From positions 62,001 to 126,000 of the forward strand of contig NZ_VTOK01000001.1 in assembly GCF_009765375.1 (NCBI RefSeq): a stretch of DNA of 64,000 nucleotides, read 5' to 3'. This stretch comes from Alteribacillus sp. YIM 98480. GTDB taxonomy: Bacteria > Bacillota > Bacilli > Bacillales > Marinococcaceae. Shown in pieces: positions 28,330 through 38,411 of the stretch. The notes beneath the pieces are model-generated. The model did no database searches. It had not been told where the DNA came from and saw only the letters and a list, made by a program, of their open reading frames with translations. A program made the translations under genes and the position numbers. Each line of letters opens with the position of its first letter. Position 1 is the stretch's first letter.

Positions 28330-29220
28330 ATGGGTCATCAAAATATTGACTGGGGTATTGCCCCAATTGGGTGGCGCAACGACGATATCCCTGAAATCGG
28401 AAAAGAAAACACGTTATCTCATTTGTTAGGGGATATATACATTTCAGGATTTGACGGAACAGAGGTGGGTGGTTTCTTTCCGGAAGCTGACGTATTAAAT
28501 AAAGAACTGCAGCTTCGAAATTTAAAGATTGCTGGGAAATGGTTTTCAAGCTTTATTGTTGAAGACGGAGTGGAAGAAGCATCGAAAGCCTTTCATGAAC
28601 ATTGTGCTTACTTGAAAGAAGTAGGAGCAGCTGTTGCTGTCGTATCGGAACAATCGTACAGTATCCAAAAAATGGATAAAAATGTTTTCGCAGAAAAACC
28701 TGAATTCAATGCTGATGAATGGGATAAATTAACAAGCGGCCTCAATTCACTGGGTGAGATTGCTAATGAGTATGGCTTGAAACTTGTGTTTCACCATCAC
28801 ATGGGAACCGGTGTTCAAACGCTTGCAGAAGTTGATCGTCTCATGGAAAACACAGACCCTGCTAAAGTACACCTCCTTTATGATACGGGGCATATTTACG
28901 TTTCTGATAAAGAATATATGCCGCTGCTTCAAAAGTATATTGACCGGATTGCCCACGTGCATTTTAAAGATGTACGCGATTCCGTCATGAATGAATGTGA
29001 AAACGAAGGAAAATCATTTCTCGACTCCTTTTTAGCTGGGATGTTTACTGTTCCAGGAGATGGCGACCTTGACTTTGGAGAAGTATATGAAGAATTGTTG
29101 AAGCATGACTACCATGGCTGGATTGTTATCGAAGCAGAACAAGATCCGGCAATAGCACATCCGCTCGAATATGCTTTAATTGCTCGAAAGTATATAGATA
29201 ATAACCTTTTAAACAAATAA
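28330..29220 (+). CDS. iolE: Inosose dehydratase
   Basis: A 296-residue TIM-barrel lyase that dehydrates scyllo-inosose. [19 protein letters not shown] at the N-terminus is the IolE signature, and the metal ligands lie in [33 protein letters not shown] and [12 protein letters not shown] follows AAAGGAGGG. It is followed by a repeat element rather than directly by iolG. Confidence 0.95.
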   Translation: MGHQNIDWGIAPIGWRNDDIPEIGKENTLSHLLGDIYISGFDGTEVGGFFPEADVLNKELQLRNLKIAGKWFSSFIVEDGVEEASKAFHEHCAYLKEVGAAVAVVSEQSYSIQKMDKNVFAEKPEFNADEWDKLTSGLNSLGEIANEYGLKLVFHHHMGTGVQTLAEVDRLMENTDPAKVHLLYDTGHIYVSDKEYMPLLQKYIDRIAHVHFKDVRDSVMNECENEGKSFLDSFLAGMFTVPGDGDLDFGEVYEELLKHDYHGWIVIEAEQDPAIAHPLEYALIARKYIDNNLLNK

Positions 29221-29226
29221 ATAGTT

Positions 29227-29466
29227 GGGGATGTCTCAAAAGCTTGGTTTACATCTAGAAACTTGAATATGTGTGAGACTCTAGAGGGAAATAGAATAGG
29301 GTAAAGCCCTTGCGGTAAGCGTTTTTTGTTCACGGGCAGGCTGAACCGCCGCCCGCGGTAAAACTACGCGAATGAACAAAGAGAGTTAGAGTGGATGTCT
29401 CTATTTGTGCCCTGGGTAAAAGCGAGTATATTCCATTTGCGTAGAACTGACTTTTGGGACAGCCCC
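29227..29466 (+). repeat. Repeat family A (MITE-like), full-length copy inside the iol operon
   Basis: About 240 bases from GGGGATGTCTCAAAAGC to TTTTGGGACAGCCCC, imperfect terminal inverted repeats. Inside are the family motifs AGGCTGAACCG, AAAGAGAGTTAGAGTGGATG and TTTGTGCCCTG. It codes for nothing obvious and separates iolE from iolG; the operon may read through it. Confidence 0.8.
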
Positions 29467-29486
29467 AAAACCTATTAAAATATTAA

Positions 29487-30539
<1,053 letters not shown>

Positions 30540-30540
30540 T

Positions 30541-31380
30541 ATGAAACTTTGCTATAATGAAGCGACAACCCTTGAAAACTCGAATCTCGAAAAGGACTTA
30601 GAGCTTTGCGAAAAGCACGGTTACGATTACATTGAAATTCGTACAGAAGATAAGCTTCCGGAATACTTGGAAAATCATTCTATTGAAGAGCTGGCCGGAT
30701 TTTTTCAAAATAATCATATAAAGCCGCTGGCCATGAATGCTCTTGTTTTCTTTAACAACCGTTCAAAAGAAGATCACCAAGCTAATATTGAAGAGTTTAA
30801 AGATACTTTAGAAAAAGCGAAGAAGATTGGTGCCGAGTATATCGTTGCAGTACCGCTCGTTACAGAAGAAAAAATATTGAAAGAAGATATTAAGAAAAGC
30901 GCGGTGGAAGTGTTAACCGAACTTTCCACTCTTGCTGATGCTTACGGTATTAAAGTAGCATTGGAGTTTGTCGGCCACCCGCAATGTACGATAAATACTT
31001 TTGGACAAGCGTATGATATAGTAGAGACGGTAAACCGCAGTAATGTAGGGCTTGTGCTGGATTGCTTTCATTTTCATGCAATGGGCTCTGATATGGAAGA
31101 TTTAAAGAAAGCAGATGCTGATAAAATTTTTATCCTTCATATAGATGACACAGAAGACTTCCCAATCGGCTTTTTAACAGATGAAGACCGTGTATGGCCG
31201 GGGCAAGGAGCCATTGACCTTGACGGAATTATTTCAACAGTAAAAGAAAAAGGATTTGATGGTGCAGTATCCGTCGAGTTATTCCGTCCGGAGTATTACA
31301 AATTAGAGGCTGATGAAGCAATTAAGACTGCAAAAGAGACAACCCTAGAAGTGCTAGATAAGCTTCAAGTCTCCATTTAG
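30541..31380 (+). CDS. iolI: Inosose isomerase
   Basis: A 279-residue TIM-barrel enzyme that interconverts ketoinositols. MKLCYNEATTLENSNLEKDL and LVLDCFHFHAMGSDME are almost identical to B. subtilis IolI. Metal ligands are Glu in VALEFVGH, Asp/His in LDCFHFH and LHIDDTED, and Glu in VSVELFRPEYY. It starts one base after the iolG stop, behind GGAGGTGA, and ends the operon before a strong terminator. Confidence 0.95.
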   Translation: MKLCYNEATTLENSNLEKDLELCEKHGYDYIEIRTEDKLPEYLENHSIEELAGFFQNNHIKPLAMNALVFFNNRSKEDHQANIEEFKDTLEKAKKIGAEYIVAVPLVTEEKILKEDIKKSAVEVLTELSTLADAYGIKVALEFVGHPQCTINTFGQAYDIVETVNRSNVGLVLDCFHFHAMGSDMEDLKKADADKIFILHIDDTEDFPIGFLTDEDRVWPGQGAIDLDGIISTVKEKGFDGAVSVELFRPEYYKLEADEAIKTAKETTLEVLDKLQVSI

Positions 31381-31401
31381 GAAAAAATATGTTTAATTAA
31401 A

Positions 31402-31435
31402 AGAACCACTTTGACATTGTCGAGTGGTTCTTTTT
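31402..31435 (+). terminator. Rho-independent terminator after iolI
   Basis: AGAACCACT, a 12-base loop and AGTGGTTCT followed by TTTT. Closes the iolBCDEGI operon. Confidence 0.9.
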
Positions 31436-31437
31436 GA

Positions 31438-31599
31438 AAAAGGTAAGAAATTATAAATAGTTGGCGTTTTACATGTCTAGCGCAAGCGCCTACTCGCTCG
31501 AGATTCCTTCAGTTCGTCAATGGAAAGCAAAGACCAGTTTTCCATATGCCTACCCTCCAGGACTTGTCGCTCGTGAGCAAGGCGCTTGTGCTTTTCTTA
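31438..31599 (+). repeat. Repeat family B element
   Basis: Starts AAAAGGTAAGAAATTATAAA, passes TAGTTGGCG and GTCTAGCGCAAGCGCC, and ends AAGGCGCTTGTGCTTTTCTTA. The same left and right ends bound 38412-38874. It begins directly after the iolI terminator's U-run. An apparent short ORF across it is not a gene. Confidence 0.75.
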
Positions 31600-31649
31600 T
31601 GAACACATACAGATCAGAGCAGTCATACTACGGTGCTTGGAAACAGTAG

Positions 31650-31680
31650 AAGACTGTGTTAAAAGAATAACACAGCCTTT
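31650..31680. terminator. Bidirectional hairpin before the SDR gene's 3' end
   Basis: AAGACTGTGTT, loop AAAAGAAT, AACACAGCCTTT. Six bases beyond the SDR stop codon on the minus strand; likely terminator of the iolR-tautomerase-SDR unit. Confidence 0.7.
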
Positions 31681-31686
31681 GAGATA

Positions 31687-32460
31687 TTATTGAGCTGATA
31701 GATGGCCGTTAACAAGCCAGCCGCCGTCTACTTTTAAAATGACACCTGTTACATAATCGGATTCGCTTGAGGCTAAAAATAATGCAGGCCCTGCCATATC
31801 ATCTACATTTGCCAGTCTCCCAAGTGGAATGCGGTCCTCTAGTTGCGAAGGATCATGAACACCTTTTTTCACTAAGTCATCAAATATGGGAGTACGGACA
31901 TATCCAGGACTAATTGCGTTTACTTGTATGTTGTGTTTTCCCCATTCTAAAGCTAACGTTTCTGTGAGTTGGCGAACGGCACCCTTGCTGGCGGCATAAG
32001 CTGCACGTTTTGGAATGCCTGCGTGGGCCACGATTGATGTAATATTAATAACTTTACCGCCGGTGCCTTGCTCGATCATCTTTTGGCCGGCTTGTTGAGA
32101 CATAAGAAATGTGCCGGTTGAATTAATATCCATGCATTGATTCCATTCATTCAGGCTTAGCGTTTCAGCGGGAGATACTTTCGTCATGCCTGCTGCGTTC
32201 ACAAGAATATCGACGCTCCCAAACCGTTCTTTTGTCGTTTGAACGATGTGACGGGCTTCTATTTCTTTTGAGACATCTCCTGCAATATAGTCTGCTGAGG
32301 GGCTTAAATCAGCCAGCTCTTCTCTTTTTTCTTTTAGTGCAGATTCTGTTCTTGCCGTTATCATTACAGAAGCACCTTCTTTGGCAAAAGCAGTGGCGAT
32401 AGCGCCGCCGATCCCGCTGCTTCCCCCGGTAATAATAGCTGTTTTGTTTCCGAGCCGCAT
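31687..32460 (-). CDS. Short-chain dehydrogenase/reductase
   Basis: A 257-residue classical SDR. Cofactor motif TGGSSGIGGAIA (residues about 11-22), NAAGMTK, catalytic Ser in INITSIVAHAG and the YAASK pair. The C-terminal EGASVM-to-VDGGWLVNG layout resembles gluconate 5-dehydrogenase and 3-oxoacyl reductase relatives. It is last in a minus-strand unit after iolR and a tautomerase gene, with 111 bases before it. A keto-sugar or cyclitol reduction tied to inositol use is inferred; the substrate is unknown. Confidence 0.85.
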   Translation of the reverse strand: MRLGNKTAIITGGSSGIGGAIATAFAKEGASVMITARTESALKEKREELADLSPSADYIAGDVSKEIEARHIVQTTKERFGSVDILVNAAGMTKVSPAETLSLNEWNQCMDINSTGTFLMSQQAGQKMIEQGTGGKVINITSIVAHAGIPKRAAYAASKGAVRQLTETLALEWGKHNIQVNAISPGYVRTPIFDDLVKKGVHDPSQLEDRIPLGRLANVDDMAGPALFLASSESDYVTGVILKVDGGWLVNGHLSAQ

Positions 32461-32571
32461 AGAAAACTTGACTCCTTTCTTGGCTAAAGTAATCCGTGTT
32501 TCTATCAGAAAAGGTGCTGTTATCTAAAGTAATAAATTTTTATTGTAATACCATCTAAATAAATTCGAACG

Positions 32572-32961
32572 TCAAAGCTTTCCTGTTAAAAACTGGGCTT
32601 CTCCCTTTCCAAAGCTCCAATCGGCATCATTGTTTTCTGAGATATTCACCATAACATCCTCAGGTGAGATACCGCATTCTGTTTCTAAATTTTCGGCGAG
32701 CAAACGATAAAGCGCTTCTTTTTTCTCATTTGTTCTTGATTTACTCACCACGCTGATGACTACGACATTTTCTGATCTTGTCAAGCCAAGACCAGTGTCT
32801 TTGATGATCATTTCATTTGGTTTATGCTGGTGTACAATCTGATAACGATCCGAGTCTGGTACGTCAAAAGCTTTAACCATTGCATTATGAGCAGCATCTA
32901 ACATCCTTTTCAGATCTTCCTCACTGCGTCCTTCTATAACGTCAAATCGTAATAACGGCAT
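32572..32961 (-). CDS. Tautomerase family protein
   Basis: A 129-residue member of the 4-oxalocrotonate-tautomerase superfamily, double-length YusQ-like type. Proline directly after the start methionine ([11 protein letters not shown]) would be the catalytic N-terminal base, and [16 protein letters not shown] fits the second beta-alpha unit. It may catalyse keto-enol isomerisation of a ring-opened intermediate such as a diketone from inositol. It starts 12 bases after iolR on the same strand behind GGAGG. Not a standard iol gene. Confidence 0.85.
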   Translation of the reverse strand: MPLLRFDVIEGRSEEDLKRMLDAAHNAMVKAFDVPDSDRYQIVHQHKPNEMIIKDTGLGLTRSENVVVISVVSKSRTNEKKEALYRLLAENLETECGISPEDVMVNISENNDADWSFGKGEAQFLTGKL

Positions 32962-32973
32962 GATGCTGCCTCC

Positions 32974-33744
32974 TTATAAATTGTTTGTATTTTCAGTGGT
33001 ACATAAATAAACATTATGATTTTTCAGCTCGTTCATAAATGTACTCGATGGACTGGTGTTGGTGATAATGCAGTCTACTGCTTTAAGCGTGCAATAGGTG
33101 ATTAAGGCGTGTTTATCAAATTTAGTGCTGTCTGCTAAAACATAGACCCGTGTACTTTTCTTTACGATTTCTTTTTTTATTTCACTTTCTAGCGGGGAGG
33201 CGTGTGTCACTCCATTATCATTAGAAATACCTGTTGTAGCCATAAATGCTTTATTTATGTTGTATGAAGTGAGAACATCAGAGCTTTGCAAGTTTATAAA
33301 TGAATTCGTAGCGGCGTCAAAAAGGCCGCCAGTTGAAATTACCGTGATATCTGGTTCTCTTTTGGACTGAATGATAAAGTCAAGATTATTTGTCAGTACT
33401 GTAACCTTTTTTCCTCGTAAATATTCTGCCATGTACACGGTTGTAGTTCCCGTGTCTACAAAAATAATATCTTCGTCCTCTACCATTTCCGCGCTGGCTT
33501 TAGCAATCTGCCGTTTTGCCGATTCATTGACGATTTCTCTTTCCTCGTACTGGGCTGGCTGCGAGTCATACACCGATACACCGCCGTGTACCTTTTTTAA
33601 TTGTCCTTCATTTACTAGTTTTTGTACATCGCGGCGAACGGTATTCACTGACACTTTGAACGTTTTTGCCAGACGATCAAACGATACGACTTGATGGTGC
33701 TTCACGTACCGTCTTATTTCTTCAATTCGCTGCGTTTTGATCAT
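32974..33744 (-). CDS. iolR: DeoR family transcriptional repressor IolR
   Basis: A 256-residue DeoR-type regulator. The N-terminal helix-turn-helix is VSFDRLAKTFKVSVNTVRRD and the effector domain has DTGTTTVYMAEYL, NINKAFMATTGIS and YVLADSTKFDKHAL. These segments match B. subtilis IolR, which releases DNA on binding 2-deoxy-5-keto-gluconate 6-phosphate. It is divergent from iolJ across a spacer with tandem IolR-like boxes. Its pathway ligand is made by iolC and removed by iolJ, which fits the pairing. Confidence 0.87.
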   Translation of the reverse strand: MIKTQRIEEIRRYVKHHQVVSFDRLAKTFKVSVNTVRRDVQKLVNEGQLKKVHGGVSVYDSQPAQYEEREIVNESAKRQIAKASAEMVEDEDIIFVDTGTTTVYMAEYLRGKKVTVLTNNLDFIIQSKREPDITVISTGGLFDAATNSFINLQSSDVLTSYNINKAFMATTGISNDNGVTHASPLESEIKKEIVKKSTRVYVLADSTKFDKHALITYCTLKAVDCIITNTSPSSTFMNELKNHNVYLCTTENTNNL

Positions 33745-33903
33745 ACAAGACCCTTCCTCGCTTTAATTTATCTGTTTCTCGTCTATATTATCAATTGTTA
33801 TGCGAAAAATCATCAAATGCAATCCTAGAAAAGACACATATTACAAAGTATTTGTTAATACTAGCATAAAATTTTAAAAAAACACACCTTTTTTAACAGA
33901 ATA

Positions 33904-33924
33904 TAATCAAAAGTTATCAAAAGA
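33904..33924. promoter_or_regulatory. Tandem IolR-like boxes before iolJ
   Basis: TAATCAAAAGT (33904-33914) matches the B. subtilis IolR 11-mer WRAYCAADARD, as recalled, at every position; TTATCAAAAGA (33914-33924) follows with one mismatch. They lie between divergent iolR and iolJ, 42 bases before the iolJ start. Confidence 0.65.
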
Positions 33925-33965
33925 TGATAAAATACAAACAAATAACAAATAAGGAGTGTTACATA

Positions 33966-34820
33966 ATGACATTAGTATCAATGAAAGAAATGCTGCAAGA
34001 AGCAAAGCAAAAGGGGTATGCTGTAGGTCAGTATAACATTAACAATCTAGAATTTATCCCCGCATTCTTACGTGTAGCCGAAAGCGAACAATCCCCTATG
34101 ATTATAGCTGCCTCTGACCGTATGGTAGATTTTCTTGGCGGATTTAAAAATACTGCGAGGATGGTAGAAACACTTTACGAAGAATTAAACATTACAGTGC
34201 CTGTTGCCTTGCATCTTGACCATGGCCAGACTGTTGATCGGTGCAAGCAGGCGATTGATGCTGGATTCAGTTCTGTAATGATTGATGGTTCTCATCATCC
34301 TATTGATGAAAATATCGCAATGACGAAGGAAGTGGTGGCTTATGCAAAGCCTCACGGTGTATCTGTAGAAGCAGAGGTGGGAACGGTTGGAGGTCAAGAA
34401 GATGGCCTTGTTGGCGGTGTGCAATACGCAGATGTACATGAATGTTTTCGTTTAGTGAAAGAAGCTGAAATTGATGCATTAGCAGCGGCACTCGGTTCTG
34501 TTCATGGACCTTATCAAGGGGAACCAAAGCTTGGTTTTGAACAAATGGAAGCAATCTCACAGGAAACGCAAGTGCCCCTTGTACTACACGGAGGAACCGG
34601 CATTCCAATACATCAAATCGAACGTGCGATCTCGTTAGGACATGCGAAAATCAATGTGAATACGGAAAACATTCAAGCATGGACGAAAGCAGTTCGGAAA
34701 AAACTTTCTGAAGACGAAAAAGTTTATGAACCACGGCTTATTCTGCTTCCAGCTATAGAAGCCGTTGGAAATTCCGTGAAAGAAAAAATTCGCGAGTTTG
34801 GCACCAATAACAGAGTATAG
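33966..34820 (+). CDS. iolJ: 6-phospho-5-dehydro-2-deoxy-D-gluconate aldolase (class II)
   Basis: A 284-residue zinc aldolase of the fructose-bisphosphate aldolase class II family. HLDHG (about 83-87) carries a zinc histidine, [13 protein letters not shown] is the IolJ/AgaY-type loop, and VLHGGTGIP precedes the phosphate site NVNTE. It splits the phosphorylated keto-acid into malonate semialdehyde and dihydroxyacetone phosphate. ATG 33966 follows AAGGAGTG; an upstream in-frame ATG at 33924 sits in the operator. Monocistronic, divergent from iolR. Confidence 0.92.
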   Translation: MTLVSMKEMLQEAKQKGYAVGQYNINNLEFIPAFLRVAESEQSPMIIAASDRMVDFLGGFKNTARMVETLYEELNITVPVALHLDHGQTVDRCKQAIDAGFSSVMIDGSHHPIDENIAMTKEVVAYAKPHGVSVEAEVGTVGGQEDGLVGGVQYADVHECFRLVKEAEIDALAAALGSVHGPYQGEPKLGFEQMEAISQETQVPLVLHGGTGIPIHQIERAISLGHAKINVNTENIQAWTKAVRKKLSEDEKVYEPRLILLPAIEAVGNSVKEKIREFGTNNRV

Positions 34821-34834
34821 TACTTTTTATACTT

Positions 34835-34895
34835 TGGGGCTGTCTCAAAGCTGACGTTAATTAAAAAATATGATCCGACTTATGGGACAGCTCCA
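34835..34895 (+). repeat. Short deletion derivative of repeat family A
   Basis: GGGGCTGTCTCAAAGC at one end and CCGACTTATGGGACAGCTCC at the other, with only about 25 bases between. It follows iolJ directly. Beyond the terminator at 34917, the spacer to 35230 shows no gene. Confidence 0.75.
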
Positions 34896-34916
34896 TTTAT
34901 TTATTTTTCCGTCACC

Positions 34917-34953
34917 AAAAATACCATTTCATTTGGTATTTGGTGGTATTTTT
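34917..34953 (+). terminator. Terminator after iolJ
   Basis: AAAAATACCA and TGGTATTTTT form a 10-bp stem ending in a U-run; an alternative inner TGGTATT pairing is also possible. Confidence 0.65.
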
Positions 34954-35230
34954 CTTTTGATTGAATCAATTTCATAAGTGCTATTTTTATTATCAAAAAC
35001 AAACATTGTTCGATTCATTTAAGGTTATTTTAAAAAAGGTCAAGGAAACAAACTCTGAGATATTTATCATCAACGAAGCTTCATTTGAAAAAGAAGTGAG
35101 TTGAATAGTAAAAAATAATAAAATGCAAAGTAATCATTGGGAAGTTCGGCAAAGATATTTTCACGCGCTTAACCGAGGATCGTTTAAGAGTCTCATCAAT
35201 CTTATTATCATTTAACTCGGAGGGGTTTTT

Positions 35231-36142
35231 TTGAGACCATCACATTTTGTATCAGGGAAAATTATCTTAAACAAAACGGTAAACCGTATAGAGCAGAACG
35301 GTGCCGTTTTTAATATCCATTATTGGGGGGCGATGCCTGAACATTTTAATACACTGCGTCATAAACATTCTTTTTTTGAAGTGTGTTATGTAGTGGAGGG
35401 TGAAGGGGTTTATATAGACGGCGATCGTACCTATCCGCTTAAAGGGAATACGATATTTCTTTCCAGACCGGATGTTTCCCATCAATTAAAAAGTGAAAAA
35501 GGGCTGCTTCTTGTACATGTTGCCTTTGAGTTAATAGAATCTGAATCGAGTCAAGAATGGATAAAGATAATTGATGATGCCAAGCAATGTTCTGAAATAA
35601 TAGCATATGTAAATGAAGAAAATGCTGCCGCGATGTTATGGAAATCCTTGTTCATTCAAGCAGCAAAAACGGATCATTCTTTTTTGCAAGAGATGTTGAC
35701 GAACTTGGCCGGTAATCTTATTCTTTCATTAATTGGAACGTTTGTTTCACTATCAAGAAATGAGAAATCAAAAGACCTTGGGGCGTCATCGTCTTCACCG
35801 CTTCTTAAACAAGTGAAACTTCACATCCGAGATAATCTTTCAGGTCCATTAAAACTAACAGATGTAGCGAGTCATTTCCACGTTTCCAGTCGCCATTTAT
35901 CACGTTTATTTGTTTCTGAATTAGATGTAAGTTACTCAGAATTTGTACAAAATGAAAGAATACAAAAAGCTGCGTCTCTTCTAAAAACAACCGATCTATC
36001 CATTAGTGATATTGCAGAGGAATGTGGTTTTTCAACGGTTCATTATTTCACCCGTGTATTTACCTCCATTATGCGCGATCCGCCAGGACGATTTCGATCT
36101 CTCTATACAAACCTAAAAACAACCGAATTTACAGATTATTAA
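35231..36142 (+). CDS. AraC family transcriptional regulator
   Basis: A 303-residue regulator with an N-terminal cupin (LRHKHSFFEVCYVVEGEGVY, then NTIFLSRPDVSHQL) and a C-terminal double helix-turn-helix (LTDVASHFHVSSRHLSRLF; ISDIAEECGFSTVHYFTRVF). The start is TTG at 35231, set by CGGAGGGG six bases upstream; no ATG fits as well. Its place between iolJ and the iolT region suggests it may activate the transporter. Ligand unknown. Confidence 0.87.
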   Translation: MRPSHFVSGKIILNKTVNRIEQNGAVFNIHYWGAMPEHFNTLRHKHSFFEVCYVVEGEGVYIDGDRTYPLKGNTIFLSRPDVSHQLKSEKGLLLVHVAFELIESESSQEWIKIIDDAKQCSEIIAYVNEENAAAMLWKSLFIQAAKTDHSFLQEMLTNLAGNLILSLIGTFVSLSRNEKSKDLGASSSSPLLKQVKLHIRDNLSGPLKLTDVASHFHVSSRHLSRLFVSELDVSYSEFVQNERIQKAASLLKTTDLSISDIAEECGFSTVHYFTRVFTSIMRDPPGRFRSLYTNLKTTEFTDY

Positions 36143-36174
36143 AAACCATTTCAAGTGCGTGAAATGGTTTTTTT
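36141..36174 (+). terminator. Terminator after the AraC gene
   Basis: CCATTTCA, a six-base loop and TGAAATGG, flanked by AAAAA and a seven-T run. Overlaps the stop codon. Confidence 0.9.
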
Positions 36175-36321
36175 GTATGGATTCCCCGTCCCTCTTTTTC
36201 AATAGCTCTTCCCTCTGCTTTCAACTTAAATAATGATTATAAAATAATTTTAAAATCTGTCTTCATAATATAAACAGTTATTAAAATCAAATTAGCAGCA
36301 TGTATCTCTGGGAATAACCGA

Positions 36322-36335
36322 TGAAATTGTTTTCA
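36322..36335. promoter_or_regulatory. Degenerate LacI-type operator TGAAATTGTTTTCA upstream of iolT
   Basis: Matches 12 of 14 positions of the iolA/iolB palindrome TGAAATCGATTTCA. It lies in the long spacer before the isomerase remnant and iolT, so it may bring the transporter under the same LacI control. Confidence 0.45.
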
Positions 36336-36448
36336 TATTTTATTTAGATGTATACATTAAATTTTTTCGCGTGTCTTAAAAATGCAAAAATGAGTCTTTA
36401 AATTGTAAATACAAATATTTCGCGTTTACCTACAATGAATTGTAAGGC

Positions 36449-36462
36449 AGAAAACGATTACA
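36449..36462. promoter_or_regulatory. cre-like site AGAAAACGATTACA
   Basis: Its reverse, TGTAATCGTTTTCT, fits 13 of 14 positions of the cre consensus as recalled. It is 45 bases before the remnant start codon and suggests catabolite control of this unit. Confidence 0.5.
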
Positions 36463-36506
36463 TTGTGAATATTCTGTAAATAGAATGGAGTATCGGGGGT
36501 GCTTTT

Positions 36507-36674
36507 ATGAGAACTAGTTTAGTAACAAATATATCAGCATACTTGCAGGACTTGGATTTTAACACTTTTTAAATGAAGAAATGAAACCGGTAACATGATC
36601 GGATGAACTTTGATATAAGCCATTTACTTTGGATGCGAGGTTATCCTGTACCAACTGCAAGAACATTAGTTTAA
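36507..36674 (+). pseudogene. Remnant of a sugar phosphate isomerase gene (paralogue of 8603-9532)
   Basis: A start codon behind GGGGGTG opens with MRTSLVTNISAYL, like the MRMSLVTDSLGYM of the intact gene at 8603, but stops at 36572. From 36603 the frame reads MNFDISHLLWMRGYP, matching MNFDPSHLFWMGGDP of the intact gene (around residues 190-205), then stops. The codons ATG ATC GG before it are out of step by one missing base where the intact protein has MIG before MNFD. More than 150 codons between the two pieces are deleted. The rest, to 36868, holds no gene; two small hairpins occur near 36690-36745. Confidence 0.75.
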
Positions 36675-36868
36675 TGAAAAGTAAATAAAGAGCTATGTCC
36701 GCTCTTGGACACGAAGGGCCTGTTGTATTACCCAAACAGGTGTAAAAAATCTATTTTAAGGAATCTTTACCACGAATTTTTGAAACTTAAACGTAATTCA
36801 AATTATATTTTTTACCAATATAAAATATCAAAATCTCAAAACATTATTCATTTAGAAGGGAGATATAT

Positions 36869-38278
36869 ATGAATAAGGTATCTCATAGAAAGTATTTAAT
36901 TATGGTTATGGTTATTTCTACATTCGGGGGTCTTCTTTTTGGGTATGACACTGGTGTCATTAACGGTGCACTCCCTTTTATGTCTCAGGAGAGTCAGCTT
37001 AATCTAAATCCTTTTACTGAAGGTCTTGTGGCTAGTACTTTATTGTTGGGAGCCGCACTAGGTGCTATTTGCGGCGGAAGGTTGTCTGATCGTAACGGCA
37101 GGCGTAAAACTATTATTCATCTCGCTGTACTATTTTTTTTAGCTACAATCGGTTGTACATTAGCACCAAATGTCGGTGTTATGGTTATCTTTCGTTTTAT
37201 GCTAGGTTTAGCTGTTGGGGGTGCCTCTGTTACGGTACCGACCTTTTTAGCGGAAATGGCGCCAGCGGAACGAAGAGGCCGTATGGTTACTCAAAACGAA
37301 TTAATGATCGTTACCGGGCAGTTATTAGCCTTTACTCTTAATGCAGTCATTGGAAACACCCTCGAAAGTGCGAATGCTTGGCGTTATATGCTTATCATTC
37401 CAATAATTCCTGCAGTTATATTATGGATTGGTATGCTGTTCGTGCCAGAGAGTCCACGCTGGTATGCATCTAAAGGCAGGTTTGGAGACGCTTTCAACAT
37501 TTTAAAAAAGGTACGTGAAGAAAAAGAGGCTAAGTCAGAACTTAATGAAATCGAATCTAACATTGCCGAAGAGTCCAAAATTAAAAAAGCTAGCTTTAAA
37601 GACCTAACTGTTCCGTGGGTACGCCGCATCGTTTTTCTAGGAATTGGTATCGCTGTCGTCCAGCAAATTACTGGTGTTAACTCGATTATGTATTATGGTA
37701 CTGAAATTCTCATAGATTCTGGCTTTGAAACGAATGCTGCATTGATTGCAAATGTTTCTAATGGCATCATTTCAGTGTTAGCTACCTTTGTTGGTATCTG
37801 GCTTCTTGGAAAGGTAGGCCGTCGTCCAATGTTGTTGACTGGTCAAGCAGGTGTGACTACTGCACTTTTGCTTATTGCAATCTTTTCCTACACCCTTCAA
37901 GGGACTGCTGTACTTCCTTTTATAGTGATGGCATTAACCGTTACTTTTCTTGCTTTTATGCAGGGAGCCATTGCACCAGTAACATGGCTGATGCTTGCAG
38001 AAATATTCCCATCGCAGCTGCGGGGAATGGGGATGGGTGTAAGTGTATTTTGTCTTTGGACTATTAATTTTCTTATTAGTTTGGTATTTCCGGTTGCACT
38101 CAGCAGTCTTGGTTTAACTACGACGTTCTTTATTTTTGTAGGGCTTAACGTTTTGGCAATCGTTTTTGTGATGAAATTTTTGCCAGAAACGAAAGGGCGT
38201 ACGTTAGAGCAGTTAGAACAATATTTCCGTTCGTATGATGAACAAGCACTTCAATCAACTGCTAAAAAAGCAAATTAA
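36869..38278 (+). CDS. iolT: Myo-inositol:proton symporter (MFS sugar porter)
   Basis: A 469-residue membrane protein with 12 predicted helices. [22 protein letters not shown] at the start, split motif [10 protein letters not shown] between helices 2 and 3, PESPRW at the central loop, and [10 protein letters not shown] are sugar-porter signatures closely resembling B. subtilis IolT. It brings inositol into the cell for the pathway encoded upstream. ATG follows AAGGGAG. A long 5' spacer contains operator-like sites and an isomerase remnant; a strong terminator follows. Another hexose or cyclitol as substrate cannot be excluded. Confidence 0.85.
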   Translation: MNKVSHRKYLIMVMVISTFGGLLFGYDTGVINGALPFMSQESQLNLNPFTEGLVASTLLLGAALGAICGGRLSDRNGRRKTIIHLAVLFFLATIGCTLAPNVGVMVIFRFMLGLAVGGASVTVPTFLAEMAPAERRGRMVTQNELMIVTGQLLAFTLNAVIGNTLESANAWRYMLIIPIIPAVILWIGMLFVPESPRWYASKGRFGDAFNILKKVREEKEAKSELNEIESNIAEESKIKKASFKDLTVPWVRRIVFLGIGIAVVQQITGVNSIMYYGTEILIDSGFETNAALIANVSNGIISVLATFVGIWLLGKVGRRPMLLTGQAGVTTALLLIAIFSYTLQGTAVLPFIVMALTVTFLAFMQGAIAPVTWLMLAEIFPSQLRGMGMGVSVFCLWTINFLISLVFPVALSSLGLTTTFFIFVGLNVLAIVFVMKFLPETKGRTLEQLEQYFRSYDEQALQSTAKKAN

Positions 38279-38358
38279 AGTCCCCAAGATTATATGAAGG
38301 TTGAGACGTATGAAAGTTTAGTACTTTATGAAAGAGGGAAATGTATCGTTTAATCTAT

Positions 38359-38408
38359 AAGGCCATTACTTGTCCATTCGTGTTTATTGAGACAAGTAAT
38401 GGCTTTTG
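38359..38408 (+). terminator. Terminator after iolT
   Basis: GGCCATTACTTGTC, a 16-base loop, GACAAGTAATGGC and CTTTTG. A 13-bp stem. Confidence 0.85.
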
Positions 38409-38411
38409 TTG

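Noticed and set aside
31461-31649. 62-codon plus-strand frame after iolI
   Set aside because: Falls within the family B element; no ribosome site.
34962-34974. TGAATCAATTTCA before the second AraC gene as a LacI operator
   Set aside because: One base shorter and altered at the centre compared with TGAAATCGATTTCA; too weak to claim.
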